Part shown: one piece after another, positions 9,203-18,553 of the stretch | How the letters are laid out: every line of letters starts with the position of its first letter | Position numbering within the stretch: position 1 is the stretch's first letter | Assembly (NCBI RefSeq): GCF_033096445.1 | Contig: NZ_AP028155.1 | Coordinates: 2,857,880-2,921,879, forward strand | DNA: 64,000 nt | Direction: 5' to 3' | Source: Butyricimonas faecihominis | GTDB taxonomy: Bacteria > Bacteroidota > Bacteroidia > Bacteroidales > Marinifilaceae | Notes under the pieces: generated by a model | Told to the model about the DNA's origin: nothing | Database searches by the model: none | The model's input: the letters and a program-made list of their open reading frames with translations, nothing else | Position numbers and translations under genes: made by a program

Positions 9203-9898
9203 ATGGAAGCAAAGAAAACATCCCGTTCCGATCTTGAGAACAAGCGGTTTATTTTCCGCGAGATCGGTTTTATTGTAGCCTTGGCTACGGTGTTTTTTGC
9301 CTTTGAGACAAAATACTACCAGGAAGAGGCCAAAGAGATCACGTTTCCAGTAGAGACGAGTGATATAGAGGAAGTTCTTCCCGTTTTTGTACCACAAAGA
9401 GCTTCACAACCACTTCCCAAGATTTCCGTGAAACCTTTGGATTTCATCGAGGTCGTGGAAAACGAGATGGATCTTGAAAATGAGATGGACGTTGTTGATG
9501 ATAACGAAAACACGAAAGGCTCTTTAACGGGTAAGGCTACCGACTGGCAGAGCGGGTATGATGACGAGGGTGATGATCCCGGGGAGAGAGATCTTCCGTT
9601 TATTACAGTTGAAAAAATGCCTCGTTTTAACGGAGACTTGAACAAATGGCTTAGGAAAAATTTAAGATACCCGGCAAGATGTGCAGAAATGGGCATCGGA
9701 GGAAAAGTATTTGTTGAATTCGTGGTAGAGAAAGACGGTAGCATCAGTTCCATTAACGTGGTACGCTCCGCTGATCCGGATCTGTCACAAGAAGCCATCC
9801 GCGTGGTTAAGGCCATGCCGAAATGGGTTCCGGGAATGCAACGGGACAAAGCCGTAAGAGTTCGGTTTACCATCCCGATCACATTCCAGTTAAAATAA
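9203..9898 (+). CDS. tonB: Energy transducer TonB (paralogue 1)
   Basis: 231 residues: a short cytoplasmic N-terminus (MEAKKTSRSDLENKR), one inner-membrane span (~19-36), an acidic periplasmic spacer, and the TonB C-terminal domain (~145-231) with LRYPARCAEMGIGGKVFVEFVVEKDGSI and AIRVVKAMPKW. It transmits proton-motive force from ExbB/ExbD to outer-membrane receptors such as the SusC proteins here. Unlike the next two paralogues its spacer has no proline run, only scattered Pro (VPQRASQPLPKISVKP), so its reach may differ. It has its own promoter and terminator. No exbB/exbD is in view. Confidence 0.93.
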   Translation: MEAKKTSRSDLENKRFIFREIGFIVALATVFFAFETKYYQEEAKEITFPVETSDIEEVLPVFVPQRASQPLPKISVKPLDFIEVVENEMDLENEMDVVDDNENTKGSLTGKATDWQSGYDDEGDDPGERDLPFITVEKMPRFNGDLNKWLRKNLRYPARCAEMGIGGKVFVEFVVEKDGSISSINVVRSADPDLSQEAIRVVKAMPKWVPGMQRDKAVRVRFTIPITFQLK

Positions 9899-9940
9899 GA
9901 GAAACATACAGTGATTTACATACAATACGAACATCCCGAA

Positions 9941-9971
9941 AAAGGACAACCGATCAAGGTTGTCCTTTTTT
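9941..9971 (+). terminator. Rho-independent terminator of tonB paralogue 1
   Basis: Perfect stem AAAGGACAACC (9941-9951) / GGTTGTCCTTT (9958-9968) with a 6-nt loop and a T-run immediately after, 42 bp past the stop codon. Confidence 0.9.
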
Positions 9972-10101
9972 ACTTTCCCTCTCCCAAGCTATCATCGACA
10001 TGAAATCAACCTGATATGAACAACAACCCAAACTTTTAAGAAGATTTTAATGAAGTTTAGCGATCATTTTAACATTTTCTTCAAAAAAAAGGAGAGAAAT
10101 A

Positions 10102-10132
10102 TTGCGGTTTATTATGAATTTGACTATTTTTA
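10102..10132 (+). promoter_or_regulatory. Probable promoter of the second tonB gene
   Basis: TTG (10102-10104), 20 bp, then TATTTTTA (10125-10132), one base off the TAnnTTTG box. It is correctly placed about 50 bp upstream of the ATG at 10181. Confidence 0.45.
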
Positions 10133-10180
10133 CCCACGCAAATTGTGAGAAAAACAGAACTATAATATTAAACTAATAAC

Positions 10181-10873
10181 ATGGAAGTAAAAAAATCACC
10201 TAAAGCAGATCTTGAAGGGAAAAAGACCATTTTCCTTGAGATCGGTTTTGTTATAGCTCTAGGGATTCTACTGAGTGCTTTCAACTGGAAGACCAACACG
10301 AAAGTAGAAGAAGGGTTTGTTATTACCCAAGAAGAGCAGGTTGAGGAGGAAATCATTCCTATTACTCAACAAATGATGAAACCGCCCCCACCTCCTCCTC
10401 CAGCCCCGAAATTGACGGACTTGATCGAGATCGTGGAAGATGAATTAAGTATTGACGAGGAACTTGAAATCGACGACGTTGAAGCAGATGTTGAAAACAA
10501 GAGTAATTATAACTTCGATTACGACGGAGACAGCTGGGGAGAAGAAGAGAGTGATGGAGAAGCTGATATTTTCCAAGTAGTAGAAGATATGCCGCAGTTC
10601 CCCGGAGGTAGTGTACAAAAATGGATCGCGAAGAACGTAAAATACCCGATGATCGCACAAGAAAATAACATTCAGGGTAAAGTTTTCGTACAATTCGTGA
10701 TCGAGAAAGACGGTAGTGTTAGCGACGTGAAAGTTGCCAGATCCGTTGACCCATCTTTGGACAAGGAGGCTATCCGCGTGGTAAAAGCCATGCCGAAATG
10801 GAAACCTGGGAAACAGAGAGGTAAACCGGTTCGAGTATCTTACACTGTACCTATCAACTTCCAGTTACAGTAA
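10181..10873 (+). CDS. tonB: Energy transducer TonB (paralogue 2)
   Basis: 230 residues with the same plan as paralogue 1: MEVKKSPKADLEGKKTIFLEIGF leader into a single membrane span (~20-36), a proline run (seven Pro near residue 70), an acidic linker, and the TonB C-terminal domain (~145-230) with KYPMIAQENNIQGKVFVQFVIEKDG. It spans the periplasm to contact TonB boxes of outer-membrane receptors. The C-terminal domain is nearly identical to that of paralogue 3 (12380-13090), so those two are the more recent pair. It has its own promoter and a terminator just after the stop; hflX follows. Confidence 0.94.
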   Translation: MEVKKSPKADLEGKKTIFLEIGFVIALGILLSAFNWKTNTKVEEGFVITQEEQVEEEIIPITQQMMKPPPPPPPAPKLTDLIEIVEDELSIDEELEIDDVEADVENKSNYNFDYDGDSWGEEESDGEADIFQVVEDMPQFPGGSVQKWIAKNVKYPMIAQENNIQGKVFVQFVIEKDGSVSDVKVARSVDPSLDKEAIRVVKAMPKWKPGKQRGKPVRVSYTVPINFQLQ

Positions 10874-10895
10874 ATAAGACATGTTAAATTATAAC

Positions 10896-10929
10896 AAGGG
10901 GCTGTCGATCATCGTCAGCCCCTTCTTTT
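10896..10929 (+). terminator. Rho-independent terminator of tonB paralogue 2
   Basis: Stem AAGGGGCTG (10896-10904) / CAGCCCCTT (10916-10924) with an 11-nt loop, followed by ctttt. It ends 8 bp before the hflX start, so hflX either reads through or starts from a promoter within this short gap. Confidence 0.85.
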
Positions 10930-10936
10930 CCTATTT

Positions 10937-12169
10937 ATGAGCGAATATTTTTACACGAAAAAAGAAGCAGAAAAAGCCATTCTTGTAGGTGTAGCGCTAC
11001 AATCAGAAAACATCAGCTACGACATGATGTGTGAATACTTAGACGAACTCGCTTTCCTAGCAGAAACGGCAGGAGCGGAAACCGTAAAAATATTCACGCA
11101 AAACTTGGATAAACCGGTAACGGCTACCTTTGTCGGTAAAGGAAAATTGGAAGAGATCAAAACATACGTCGAAGATAACGATATTGACTTGATCATTTTT
11201 GATGATGAACTAAGCCCGACACAAATCAGAAATTTGGAACGAGAATTAAAAGGAAGAAAAGTCCTTGACCGCACCAATCTCATCTTGGATATTTTTGCCA
11301 AAAGAGCCCGTACGGCAGAAGCAAAAGCTCAAGTTGAACTGGCACAATATCAATACCTACTTCCTCGTCTGACGGGTATGTGGACTCACTTGGAAAGACA
11401 AAAAGGAGGTATCGGACTTCGCGGTCCGGGTGAAAGTGAAATCGAGACCGACAGACGCATCATCCGGGACAAAATCACCCGCCTGAAAGAGCAGTTAGCC
11501 AAGATTGACAAACAGATGGTCACACAACGGAAAAACCGCGGAAAACTCGTACGAGTAGCCTTAGTGGGTTATACCAACGTGGGTAAATCCACGCTCATGA
11601 ATCTCCTGAGCAAATCGGAAGTATTCGCCGAGAACAAGCTTTTCGCAACCCTGGATACCACGGTACGCAAGATAGCCATAAAAAATGTCCCGCTACTACT
11701 GGCGGACACGGTCGGTTTTATCCGTAAACTTCCCCACCACCTCGTGGAATCATTCAAATCCACGCTGGACGAGGTGAGAGAAGCAGATGTCATTTTGCAT
11801 GTAGTCGACATCTCACATCCCCAATTCGAGGATCAAATCCGGGTTGTAAATGAAACGCTGGGAGAGCTAATGGATAATTCTAAACCCACGATTACCGTAT
11901 TCAATAAAATAGATGCCTTCACGTACACGAAAAAGGAGGAAGACGATCTCACTCCTATCGAACGGAAAAACTATAGCCTAGAGGACTTGAAACAAATGTG
12001 GATGTCCAAACAGGAAGGAGAAACCGTGTACATTTCAGCTAAATCCAAAGAAAATATCGAGGAATTGAAAGAAAAGATATACGATATTGCCAAAGACATT
12101 CACTCGGCACGTTTCCCATTCAACGATTTCTTGTACCGGGATTTCGAGATAGACGAAGAGACAAAATAA
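10937..12169 (+). CDS. hflX: Ribosome-associated GTPase HflX
   Basis: 410 residues. An N-terminal HflX domain (~20-195) with FVGKGKLEEIK, FDDELSPTQIRNLE and GGIGLRGPGESEIETDRR is followed by a TRAFAC-class G domain with G1 GYTNVGKST, G3 DTVGF and G4 NKID. HflX binds 50S subunits, splits stalled 70S ribosomes after stress and hydrolyses GTP. The ATG at 10937 gives the expected N-terminus and follows the preceding terminator by 8 bp. It is a single-copy housekeeping gene placed between two tonB paralogues, probably without functional linkage. Confidence 0.95.
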   Translation: MSEYFYTKKEAEKAILVGVALQSENISYDMMCEYLDELAFLAETAGAETVKIFTQNLDKPVTATFVGKGKLEEIKTYVEDNDIDLIIFDDELSPTQIRNLERELKGRKVLDRTNLILDIFAKRARTAEAKAQVELAQYQYLLPRLTGMWTHLERQKGGIGLRGPGESEIETDRRIIRDKITRLKEQLAKIDKQMVTQRKNRGKLVRVALVGYTNVGKSTLMNLLSKSEVFAENKLFATLDTTVRKIAIKNVPLLLADTVGFIRKLPHHLVESFKSTLDEVREADVILHVVDISHPQFEDQIRVVNETLGELMDNSKPTITVFNKIDAFTYTKKEEDDLTPIERKNYSLEDLKQMWMSKQEGETVYISAKSKENIEELKEKIYDIAKDIHSARFPFNDFLYRDFEIDEETK

Positions 12170-12216
12170 GGTGCTATCAAGAAAAAAAAATAGGGAAATC
12201 AGACCCTTTCCCCTTC

Positions 12217-12247
12217 AGGAGCGACATTTGGATGCCGCTCCTTTTTT
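12217..12247 (+). terminator. Terminator of hflX
   Basis: Stem AGGAGCG (12217-12223) / CGCTCCT (12236-12242) followed by a T-run, 48 bp after the stop codon. Confidence 0.8.
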
Positions 12248-12379
12248 ATACTGGGAATCAGTAATATATATAATTATACATCTTTCACCTATTTTCTGAC
12301 AAAACCATTCGTTTATTTTGATTTCTGGCTATTTTTTTGTATATTAGAGGTATAAGCTTAACCATCATAAATAAACATT

Positions 12380-13090
12380 ATGGAAGTAAAGAAATCATCA
12401 AAGGCAAACCTCGAAAACAAAAAAGGAATCTTCTTCGAGATCGGACTAATCGTAGCATTAGCCTGCATATTCCTTGCTTTCGAGTGGAAAGTCGACGTGA
12501 AGATGGAAGAAGGCTTCATAGTAATAAACACGGAAGAACAATTGGATGAAGAGATCATACCCGTCACCCAACGAATACAACACGCTCTTCCGCCACCACC
12601 TCCCGCACCCCGGCTAACCGACCTGATAGAGATCGTAGATGAAGAAATAAACTTGGACGACAACTTGGACATCATGGACGTGGAAGCCAACGTTGCCAAC
12701 CACGGAGTTTACGACTTTAGCGGCACGGGTAACGGGTACGAAGGAGACTACGGGTATGGGGATGAATATTCCGGGGAATCCGAAGTATTCGCAGTCGTTG
12801 AAGAAATGCCCAAATTCCCGGGAGGCAATGTACAGAAATGGATTTCCAAGCACATCAAATACCCGATGATCGCTCAGGAAAATAACATCCAAGGTAAAGT
12901 TTTTGTACAATTTGTCATCGAGAAAGATGGTAGCGTTTCAAACGTGCAAGTCACTAGATCCGTGGATCCTTCCCTAGACAAGGAAGCCATTCGTGTCATT
13001 CAATCCATGCCAAAATGGACTCCCGGAAAGCAAAGACAGAAACCGGTGAGAGTATCTTTCACGGTTCCTATTAATTTTCAATTACAATAA
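12380..13090 (+). CDS. tonB: Energy transducer TonB (paralogue 3)
   Basis: 236 residues: MEVKKSSKANLENKKGIFFEIG leader, one membrane span (~20-36), a Pro-rich segment (LPPPPPAPRLTDLIEIV), a Gly/Tyr-rich acidic spacer (~115-135) and the TonB C-terminal domain (~150-236). The C-terminal domain differs from paralogue 2 at only a few positions, while the spacer differs strongly, a pattern expected after duplication with relaxed linker constraint. Its 210-bp upstream gap has no perfect -7 box; TTG (about 12319) 19 bp before TATATTAG is the best candidate. A strong terminator follows. Confidence 0.94.
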   Translation: MEVKKSSKANLENKKGIFFEIGLIVALACIFLAFEWKVDVKMEEGFIVINTEEQLDEEIIPVTQRIQHALPPPPPAPRLTDLIEIVDEEINLDDNLDIMDVEANVANHGVYDFSGTGNGYEGDYGYGDEYSGESEVFAVVEEMPKFPGGNVQKWISKHIKYPMIAQENNIQGKVFVQFVIEKDGSVSNVQVTRSVDPSLDKEAIRVIQSMPKWTPGKQRQKPVRVSFTVPINFQLQ

Positions 13091-13128
13091 ATGAATAGAG
13101 GCTGCATTGGATGCAGCCTCTATTCATT
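13090..13128. terminator. Bidirectional terminator between tonB paralogue 3 and tyrS
   Basis: An 18-bp perfect inverted repeat with arms at 13090-13107 and 13111-13128 and a 3-nt loop, GC-rich centre (AGAGGCTGCAT) and A/T-rich flanks on both sides, located between two convergent stop codons. Confidence 0.93.
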
Positions 13129-13144
13129 TATTTTATAAACTCGC

Positions 13145-14437
13145 TTACTTCACCGTAATCAAGAAATAATTCTTTTTCCCGCTTTGCAAAAGGATAAACT
13201 TACCGTCGATCAAATATTCGGGAGTAACTACTAATTCTTGATCCTGCACTTTCTCCTTATTTATACTGATCGCATTTCCCTTCAATGCACGCCGAGCCTC
13301 TCCTTTTGAAGACATCATGGAAGTTTTCTCTGCCATCAAGTCCACGATATGAATTCCGGCCTCTAAATCAGTTCGTGCAACGTCAAATTGAGGCACCCCT
13401 TCGAAAACAGACAATAGCGTGTCTTCATCCAAACGTTTCAACGCATCGGATGTTGCATTACCGAAAAGAATTTGGGAGGCCTCCAAAGCGGAATCATAAG
13501 CTTCCTCCCCGTGAATCAGGCAAGTCACCTCCTTCGCCAACACCTTCTGCAACTTTCTCAAATGCGGGGCCTCCTGATGTTCTACAATCAAGGCATCAAT
13601 CTCTGCCGGTGGCAATATCGTGAAAATCTTGATATACCGGGCAGCGTCCTCGTCCGTGCTGTTCAGCCAGAACTGGTAGAACTTGTAGGGAGAAGTCCGC
13701 CGCGGGTCCAGCCACACGTTACCCGATTCCGTTTTCCCGAATTTTTTACCGTCACTTTTGGTCATTAACGGCCAAGTCAAACCATAAGCTTCCCCACCAT
13801 CTTTCCGGCGAATCAGTTCCCCGCCCGTGGTGATATTTCCCCATTGATCGGAACCACCCATTTGCAACAGGCAGTTATAATTACGACGCAAGTACAAAAA
13901 ATCATACCCTTGCACCAGCTGATAAGTAAACTCCGTGAATGACATCCCGTTTGTCGAATCGGCGCTTAATCGCTTCTTCACGGAATCCTTCGACATCATG
14001 TAATTCACCGTGATATGTTTCCCCACCTCCCTGATAAAATCAAGGAAAGAGAAATTTTTCATCCAGTCATAATTATTCACCATGATCGCCGCGTTCGGCT
14101 CGCTCGAATTGAAATCAATAAACTTGGACAACTGGGCCTTAATCCCTGCCATGTTCTTTTGAATGGTATCCTCGTCCAACAAATTCCGTTCTAAGGATTT
14201 ACCGCTGGGATCTCCGATCATACCCGTTGCTCCACCAATCACGAAAATCGGTTTATGCCCGGCCATCTGTAAATGTTTCATCATCATAACCGACACGAGG
14301 TGACCTATATGTAACGAATCAGCCGTCGGGTCAATTCCGACATAAGCCGTCGTTTGTTCTTTTGCTAATTGTTCTTCGGTTCCCGGCATGATATTATGAA
14401 TCATCCCTCTCCATCTTAGTTCTTCAACAAAATTCAT
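13145..14437 (-). CDS. tyrS: Tyrosyl-tRNA synthetase
   Basis: 430 residues, the normal length for the bacterial TyrRS-1 type. It charges tRNA-Tyr. Class I signatures are DSLHIGHL (HIGH) near residue 40 and KFGKTE (KMSKS equivalent) near residue 235; the tyrosine pocket segment [11 protein letters not shown] and GGSDQWGNI are present. A C-terminal S4-like RNA-binding domain covers ~355-430 ([22 protein letters not shown]). It is convergent with the third tonB gene and shares its terminator. cvpA lies 98 bp upstream on the same strand across AT-rich, repeat-like DNA, so the two may or may not be co-transcribed. Confidence 0.97.
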   Translation of the reverse strand: MNFVEELRWRGMIHNIMPGTEEQLAKEQTTAYVGIDPTADSLHIGHLVSVMMMKHLQMAGHKPIFVIGGATGMIGDPSGKSLERNLLDEDTIQKNMAGIKAQLSKFIDFNSSEPNAAIMVNNYDWMKNFSFLDFIREVGKHITVNYMMSKDSVKKRLSADSTNGMSFTEFTYQLVQGYDFLYLRRNYNCLLQMGGSDQWGNITTGGELIRRKDGGEAYGLTWPLMTKSDGKKFGKTESGNVWLDPRRTSPYKFYQFWLNSTDEDAARYIKIFTILPPAEIDALIVEHQEAPHLRKLQKVLAKEVTCLIHGEEAYDSALEASQILFGNATSDALKRLDEDTLLSVFEGVPQFDVARTDLEAGIHIVDLMAEKTSMMSSKGEARRALKGNAISINKEKVQDQELVVTPEYLIDGKFILLQSGKKNYFLITVK

Positions 14438-14535
14438 CGATTCTTAATTTTTAATTCGCCTTCGCGAGTTATAAGTTAATAAGTTACGAGTTTTTTCAAC
14501 TCTTATCTTTTAATTTTTAGCTTTCAATTTTTAGC

Positions 14536-15033
14536 TTATTTTATCGCACTTTCGTAAACGCCATTTGCAAAGTTAACAAAAGGTTTGTACAACAAGCTAT
14601 CACTCTTCGTTTTTGCCGAAATAAAATCATAACGAACGTCCAGCGCATTCACGATGAAAAGTACCACACATACCACGATAGCAGCTTTCAACACGCCCAT
14701 CACGATCCCGAACAACTTGTTAAACAGTCCCAATGAAACCATATCAATCAACTTGGTCAACAATTTCCCAAGCAGGTGCATCACGATAATAACCAGTAGG
14801 AAAGTCACGGCGAAAGCGATGTAATAGGCATACGACTCCGGCAAAGCCACGAAATCCTTCAAAAAGCCCTCCACGTTCACGGCATACCTCAACGAGATAA
14901 ACACTCCTAACACCAACGCAAACAACGTTGACATCTCAACAATCAATCCTTGGCTAAACCCTTTATAAGCCCCGTATACCAACGGTAGCAATATAATCAC
15001 ATCAATGTAATTCACCGTTAAATTATTAATCAT
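14536..15033 (-). CDS. CvpA family membrane protein
   Basis: 165 residues with four hydrophobic segments (about 8-25, 30-48, 65-87 and 103-128), matching the CvpA/colicin V production family: DVIILLPLVYGAYKGFSQGLIVEMSTLFALVLG is the family's N-terminal signature in two consecutive parts. CvpA is an inner-membrane protein linked to envelope homeostasis; its molecular activity is not established. It is divergent from aspS and has a near-consensus -7 box just upstream of the ATG. Confidence 0.85.
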   Translation of the reverse strand: MINNLTVNYIDVIILLPLVYGAYKGFSQGLIVEMSTLFALVLGVFISLRYAVNVEGFLKDFVALPESYAYYIAFAVTFLLVIIVMHLLGKLLTKLIDMVSLGLFNKLFGIVMGVLKAAIVVCVVLFIVNALDVRYDFISAKTKSDSLLYKPFVNFANGVYESAIK

Positions 15034-15465
15034 TTCATTCAGATTTCAAAGATAAGCAATTGTCCACGTTTCATCACAAAATCGGGATAATAATATTGAA
15101 AAAAACTTTCCGATTGGTTACCACGTTTCAACACGTTTCACCCAATGACTGAAATCTGCTACTTTCCCCTTGTAAACAAATCAAGAGGAATTACATCCGA
15201 GTTCAAACGGAGTTCGGTCCCCAAAGACGAGACAAAGCCGATTCCCCCACGAGTTAAACCCGACTAATTAGATCGTCTTTAATACCTAGGAAAAACCGTT
15301 ATCAACTTCCCGTAGGCATCGATCTCCCTCTCAACTCCCGTCGATCTCCCACGGATCTCTTCATTTTCAGTATCCGCATTTCAATTTTCAATTATTTATG
15401 CCTTAAACTGACAAATTCTTACTATTTTCGCACAATGTTTATGCCAGAATTAAAATTGAGAATTT
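15034..15465. other. 432-bp divergent intergenic region between cvpA and aspS
   Basis: On the - strand, CAAAGATA at 15047-15054 (TATCTTTG read in cvpA direction) is a good -7 box, with TTTG 22 bp further upstream. On the + strand, TATTTTCG at 15423-15430 is a weak -7 candidate for aspS about 35 bp before its ATG. The ~350 bases between contain no open frame, tRNA or recognisable riboswitch. A T-box would not be expected for aspS in this phylum, and I do not see one. Confidence 0.5.
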
Positions 15466-17217
15466 ATGTATAGAACACATACTTGTGGGCAGCTAAGAAT
15501 GGAGAACGTGAATGAAAGCGTTTGTCTTAGCGGATGGGTACAAAAAGTACGGAAACTTGGAGCCATGACTTTCGTGGATCTTCGTGACCGTTACGGGATT
15601 ACCCAATTGGTAGTCGAGGAATCGGCTCCCGAAGAAATTAAAGCTAACGTGGCAAAGCTCGGACGTGAATTCGTGATCCAAGTAAAGGGTACGGTGATCG
15701 AAAGAGCCAGCAAAAACAATAAAATACCGACAGGCGATATCGAGATTATCGTGAATGAATTGAATGTTCTGAGCGAATCGGAAGTACCGCCTTTCACGAT
15801 CGAGGATCAAACCGACGGGGGGGATGAGATCCGGATGAAATACCGTTACTTGGATTTACGTCGTTCCTGCGTTCGCAAAAATCTGGAATTACGCCACCGC
15901 ATGGCACAATTGACCCGGAACTACTTGAGTAACTTGAACTTTATCGAGGTAGAAACCCCGGTATTAATCAAGAGTACACCCGAGGGAGCCCGCGATTTCG
16001 TGGTACCTTCCCGTATGAACCAAGGCCAATTCTACGCCCTGCCACAAAGCCCGCAGACCTTCAAGCAATTGCTGATGGTTTCCGGTTTCGACCGCTATTT
16101 CCAGATCGTGAAATGTTTCCGGGACGAGGATTTACGGGCTGACCGTCAACCCGAATTCACTCAGATCGACTGCGAAATGTCATTCGTGGAACAAGAAGAC
16201 GTGTTGGAAGTTTTCGAAGGTTTGATCAGTCACTTGTTCAAAGAAGTTCGTGGCGTGGATATTCCCAAACTGGAAAAAATGACTTGGATGGATGCCATGG
16301 AGCAATACGGATGCGATAAACCGGACCTTCGTTTCGGGATGAAGATCGTGGATTTGACTGCCGTTGCCAAAGGGAAAGATTTTGCCGTGTTCAACGATGC
16401 TGAATATATCGGGGCCATCTGCGCACCTAAATGTGCCGGATATACCCGTAAACAACTGGACGAGTTGACCGAATTCGTGAAACGCTCGCAAATCGGGGCC
16501 AAAGGATTGGTTTACGTGAAATACAACGAGGACGGGACATTCAAATCCTCTGTTGATAAATTCTACACGGAAGCCGACTTGAAAGTATGGGCAGAAACCT
16601 GCAAGGCAGAACCGGGAGACCTGATCTTGATTTTAGTAGGTCCGAAATTCAAAACCCTCCCCCAATTGTGCGAGTTACGCTTGGAAATGGGTAATCGTCT
16701 GGGATTACGGGATAAGGATGTCTTCAAACCGTTGTGGGTAGTAGACTTCCCCTTGCTGGAATGGGACGAGGAAACCCAACGTTTCTATGCAATGCACCAC
16801 CCGTTCACTTCTCCCAAGCCAGAGGATATTCCATTAATGGATACCGACCCGGGTAAAGTACGTGCCAATGCTTACGACATGGTCATTAACGGCGTGGAAG
16901 TCGGTGGTGGTTCTATCCGTATTCACGATTCGGCATTGCAATCCAAAATGTTCGATTGTCTAGGTTTCACGCACGAGGCCGCACAGGCTCAGTTCGGATT
17001 CCTGATGGGAGCATTCAAATTCGGGGCTCCTCCTCACGGTGGTATCGCGTTCGGTTTCGACCGGTTAGCCTCTATGTTCGCCGGGTTGGATTCTATCCGC
17101 GACGTGATTGCCTTCCCGAAGAACAACTCCGGGCGTGACGTGATGATTGACTCCCCTTCTGAAATCTCTCCGGAGCAATTCAAGGAACTGGGAATTCAAT
17201 TGAAAATGGAAAATTGA
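15466..17217 (+). CDS. aspS: Aspartyl-tRNA synthetase
   Basis: 583 residues, normal for bacterial-type AspRS. An N-terminal OB-fold anticodon-binding domain ([31 protein letters not shown]) is followed by the class II catalytic core with [23 protein letters not shown], motif 2 [18 protein letters not shown], the bacterial GAD insertion (~300-420), and motif 3 [16 protein letters not shown] near the C-terminus. It charges tRNA-Asp (or Asp/Asn in organisms lacking AsnRS, which cannot be judged here). It heads a + strand run with holB, ricT and the rhomboids, separated from holB by a 100-bp repeat-bearing gap. Confidence 0.97.
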   Translation: MYRTHTCGQLRMENVNESVCLSGWVQKVRKLGAMTFVDLRDRYGITQLVVEESAPEEIKANVAKLGREFVIQVKGTVIERASKNNKIPTGDIEIIVNELNVLSESEVPPFTIEDQTDGGDEIRMKYRYLDLRRSCVRKNLELRHRMAQLTRNYLSNLNFIEVETPVLIKSTPEGARDFVVPSRMNQGQFYALPQSPQTFKQLLMVSGFDRYFQIVKCFRDEDLRADRQPEFTQIDCEMSFVEQEDVLEVFEGLISHLFKEVRGVDIPKLEKMTWMDAMEQYGCDKPDLRFGMKIVDLTAVAKGKDFAVFNDAEYIGAICAPKCAGYTRKQLDELTEFVKRSQIGAKGLVYVKYNEDGTFKSSVDKFYTEADLKVWAETCKAEPGDLILILVGPKFKTLPQLCELRLEMGNRLGLRDKDVFKPLWVVDFPLLEWDEETQRFYAMHHPFTSPKPEDIPLMDTDPGKVRANAYDMVINGVEVGGGSIRIHDSALQSKMFDCLGFTHEAAQAQFGFLMGAFKFGAPPHGGIAFGFDRLASMFAGLDSIRDVIAFPKNNSGRDVMIDSPSEISPEQFKELGIQLKMEN

Positions 17218-17250
17218 CAATTGAAAATGAATGAATTTATGATTCCTGTC

Positions 17251-17310
17251 AAAAAAAAGCGTTGATTCGTGCGGCTGGAATCTTAAATCTAAAATCATTA
17301 AATCTAAAAT
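17251..17310 (+). repeat. Dispersed intergenic repeat, copy 1
   Basis: AAAAAGCGT, a variable 8-base stretch, then GTGCGGCTGGAATCT and an A/T tract of TCTAAAAT units. The same order of elements occurs at 21884-21936. It lies between aspS and holB, where the flanking DNA is low-complexity (GAAAATGGAAAATTGACAA). Confidence 0.7.
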
Positions 17311-17317
17311 TAACAAG

Positions 17318-18445
17318 GTGTTTTTTAAAGACGTCATAGGACATGAAGAAATAAAGCAAAGACTGATTACTTCCCTGCAAACGGGAAGAATCAGTCATGC
17401 CCAACTCTTTTCCGGTGATACGGGAGCGGGTTCACTGGCCTTGGCGTTAGCTTTCACGCAGTATCTTTTCTGCACGGGCGATAAACATGAAGATGCTTGC
17501 GGGGTCTGCCCGGAGTGCAAAAAGATGCAGAAACTGATTCACCCGGATTTACACTTCGTCTTTCCCGTGGTGAAATCAGCCAAGATAAAAACACCGATCA
17601 GTGACGAGTATATCAACGAATGGCGTAGCCTTCTGCTCAAAAGTCTATACATAGACATGGAAGAATGGCTAGGAGCCATGGGTGCCGACGAGAACGCTCA
17701 AGCCTTGATATACACGGAAGAAAGCGGGAACATCCTCCGGAAACTCAACCTGAAATCCTTCGAATCGGACTACAAGGTCATGATCATCTGGTTGCCCGAA
17801 AAGATGAAAACGGAATGTTCCAACAAACTTTTAAAGATACTGGAAGAACCCTACCCGAACACGTTATTCCTGCTGGTCACCGAACACGCCGAGGAAATCA
17901 TCACCACGATTCTCTCGCGGACGCAGAGGATCAAGGTACCCCCTCTGACCCAAGAAAACATAGCGAAACAACTGGTTCTTCAAAAACACTTGGTCCGGGA
18001 CTCGGCCGATCAAGTCGCTCACGTGGCATCCGGTAGCTGGCTGAGAGCCCTCCGCATGCTGAACGAAACCGACGAATCTGTTTACAACCAAGAGAAATTC
18101 GTGCAGATGATGCGTCTCTGCTGGGAACGGAAAATGCTCCCCGTCAACGAATTTGTCAATGAACTCGCTTCTCTCGGAAGAGAAAAGCAAAAAAGTTTCC
18201 TGATGCATTGCATCCGTATGTTACGGGAAAACTTTGTCAGAAACTTTGGTATTGAAAAAATAGTATACATGACTGAACGGGAGAAAACTTTCTCCACGAG
18301 ATTCTCTCCCTACGTTCATGAAGGCAATATTATTCCCCTTTTCGATGAATTTGAACGTGCATATAGTGACATCATCCGAAACGGGAATGGGAAAATAATT
18401 TTCACGGATCTCTGCATCAAGGTGATGCAAAACATCAGACCGTGA
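17318..18445 (+). CDS. holB: DNA polymerase III subunit delta'
   Basis: 375 residues with a GTG start that gives MFFKDVIGHEEIKQRL, the family's N-terminus; no ATG is suitably placed. It is an AAA+ clamp-loader subunit: degenerate P-loop (SGDTGAGSLALALAF), a zinc-ribbon insertion (CTGDKHEDACGVCPECKK), a KMKTECSNKLLKILEEP region, and sensor SRTQRI. With the delta and tau/gamma subunits it loads the sliding clamp. It is followed by ricT across 108 bp containing a TTTTCAA tandem repeat, a common Bacteroidetes gene order. Confidence 0.92.
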   Translation: MFFKDVIGHEEIKQRLITSLQTGRISHAQLFSGDTGAGSLALALAFTQYLFCTGDKHEDACGVCPECKKMQKLIHPDLHFVFPVVKSAKIKTPISDEYINEWRSLLLKSLYIDMEEWLGAMGADENAQALIYTEESGNILRKLNLKSFESDYKVMIIWLPEKMKTECSNKLLKILEEPYPNTLFLLVTEHAEEIITTILSRTQRIKVPPLTQENIAKQLVLQKHLVRDSADQVAHVASGSWLRALRMLNETDESVYNQEKFVQMMRLCWERKMLPVNEFVNELASLGREKQKSFLMHCIRMLRENFVRNFGIEKIVYMTEREKTFSTRFSPYVHEGNIIPLFDEFERAYSDIIRNGNGKIIFTDLCIKVMQNIRP

Positions 18446-18515
18446 AAAACATGAAAAACTAAAAGATATAAACTAAAAATTGAACCATTGAAAACCGAAA
18501 ATAAATATCACACCA

Positions 18516-18543
18516 TTTTCAATTTTCAATTTTCAATTTTCAA
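18516..18543 (+). repeat. Tandem heptamer (TTTTCAA)4
   Basis: Four exact copies of TTTTCAA between holB and ricT, ending 10 bp before the ricT ATG at 18554. Similar but imperfect CAATTTTC tracts occur in other gaps of the window (around 15383, 17203 and 45578). Confidence 0.95.
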
Positions 18544-18553
18544 TTAATACAGT

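Noticed and set aside
9316-9882. 188-codon frame on the reverse strand of the first tonB gene
   Set aside because: It is fully inside a clear TonB gene and has no family features; a Ser-rich shadow.
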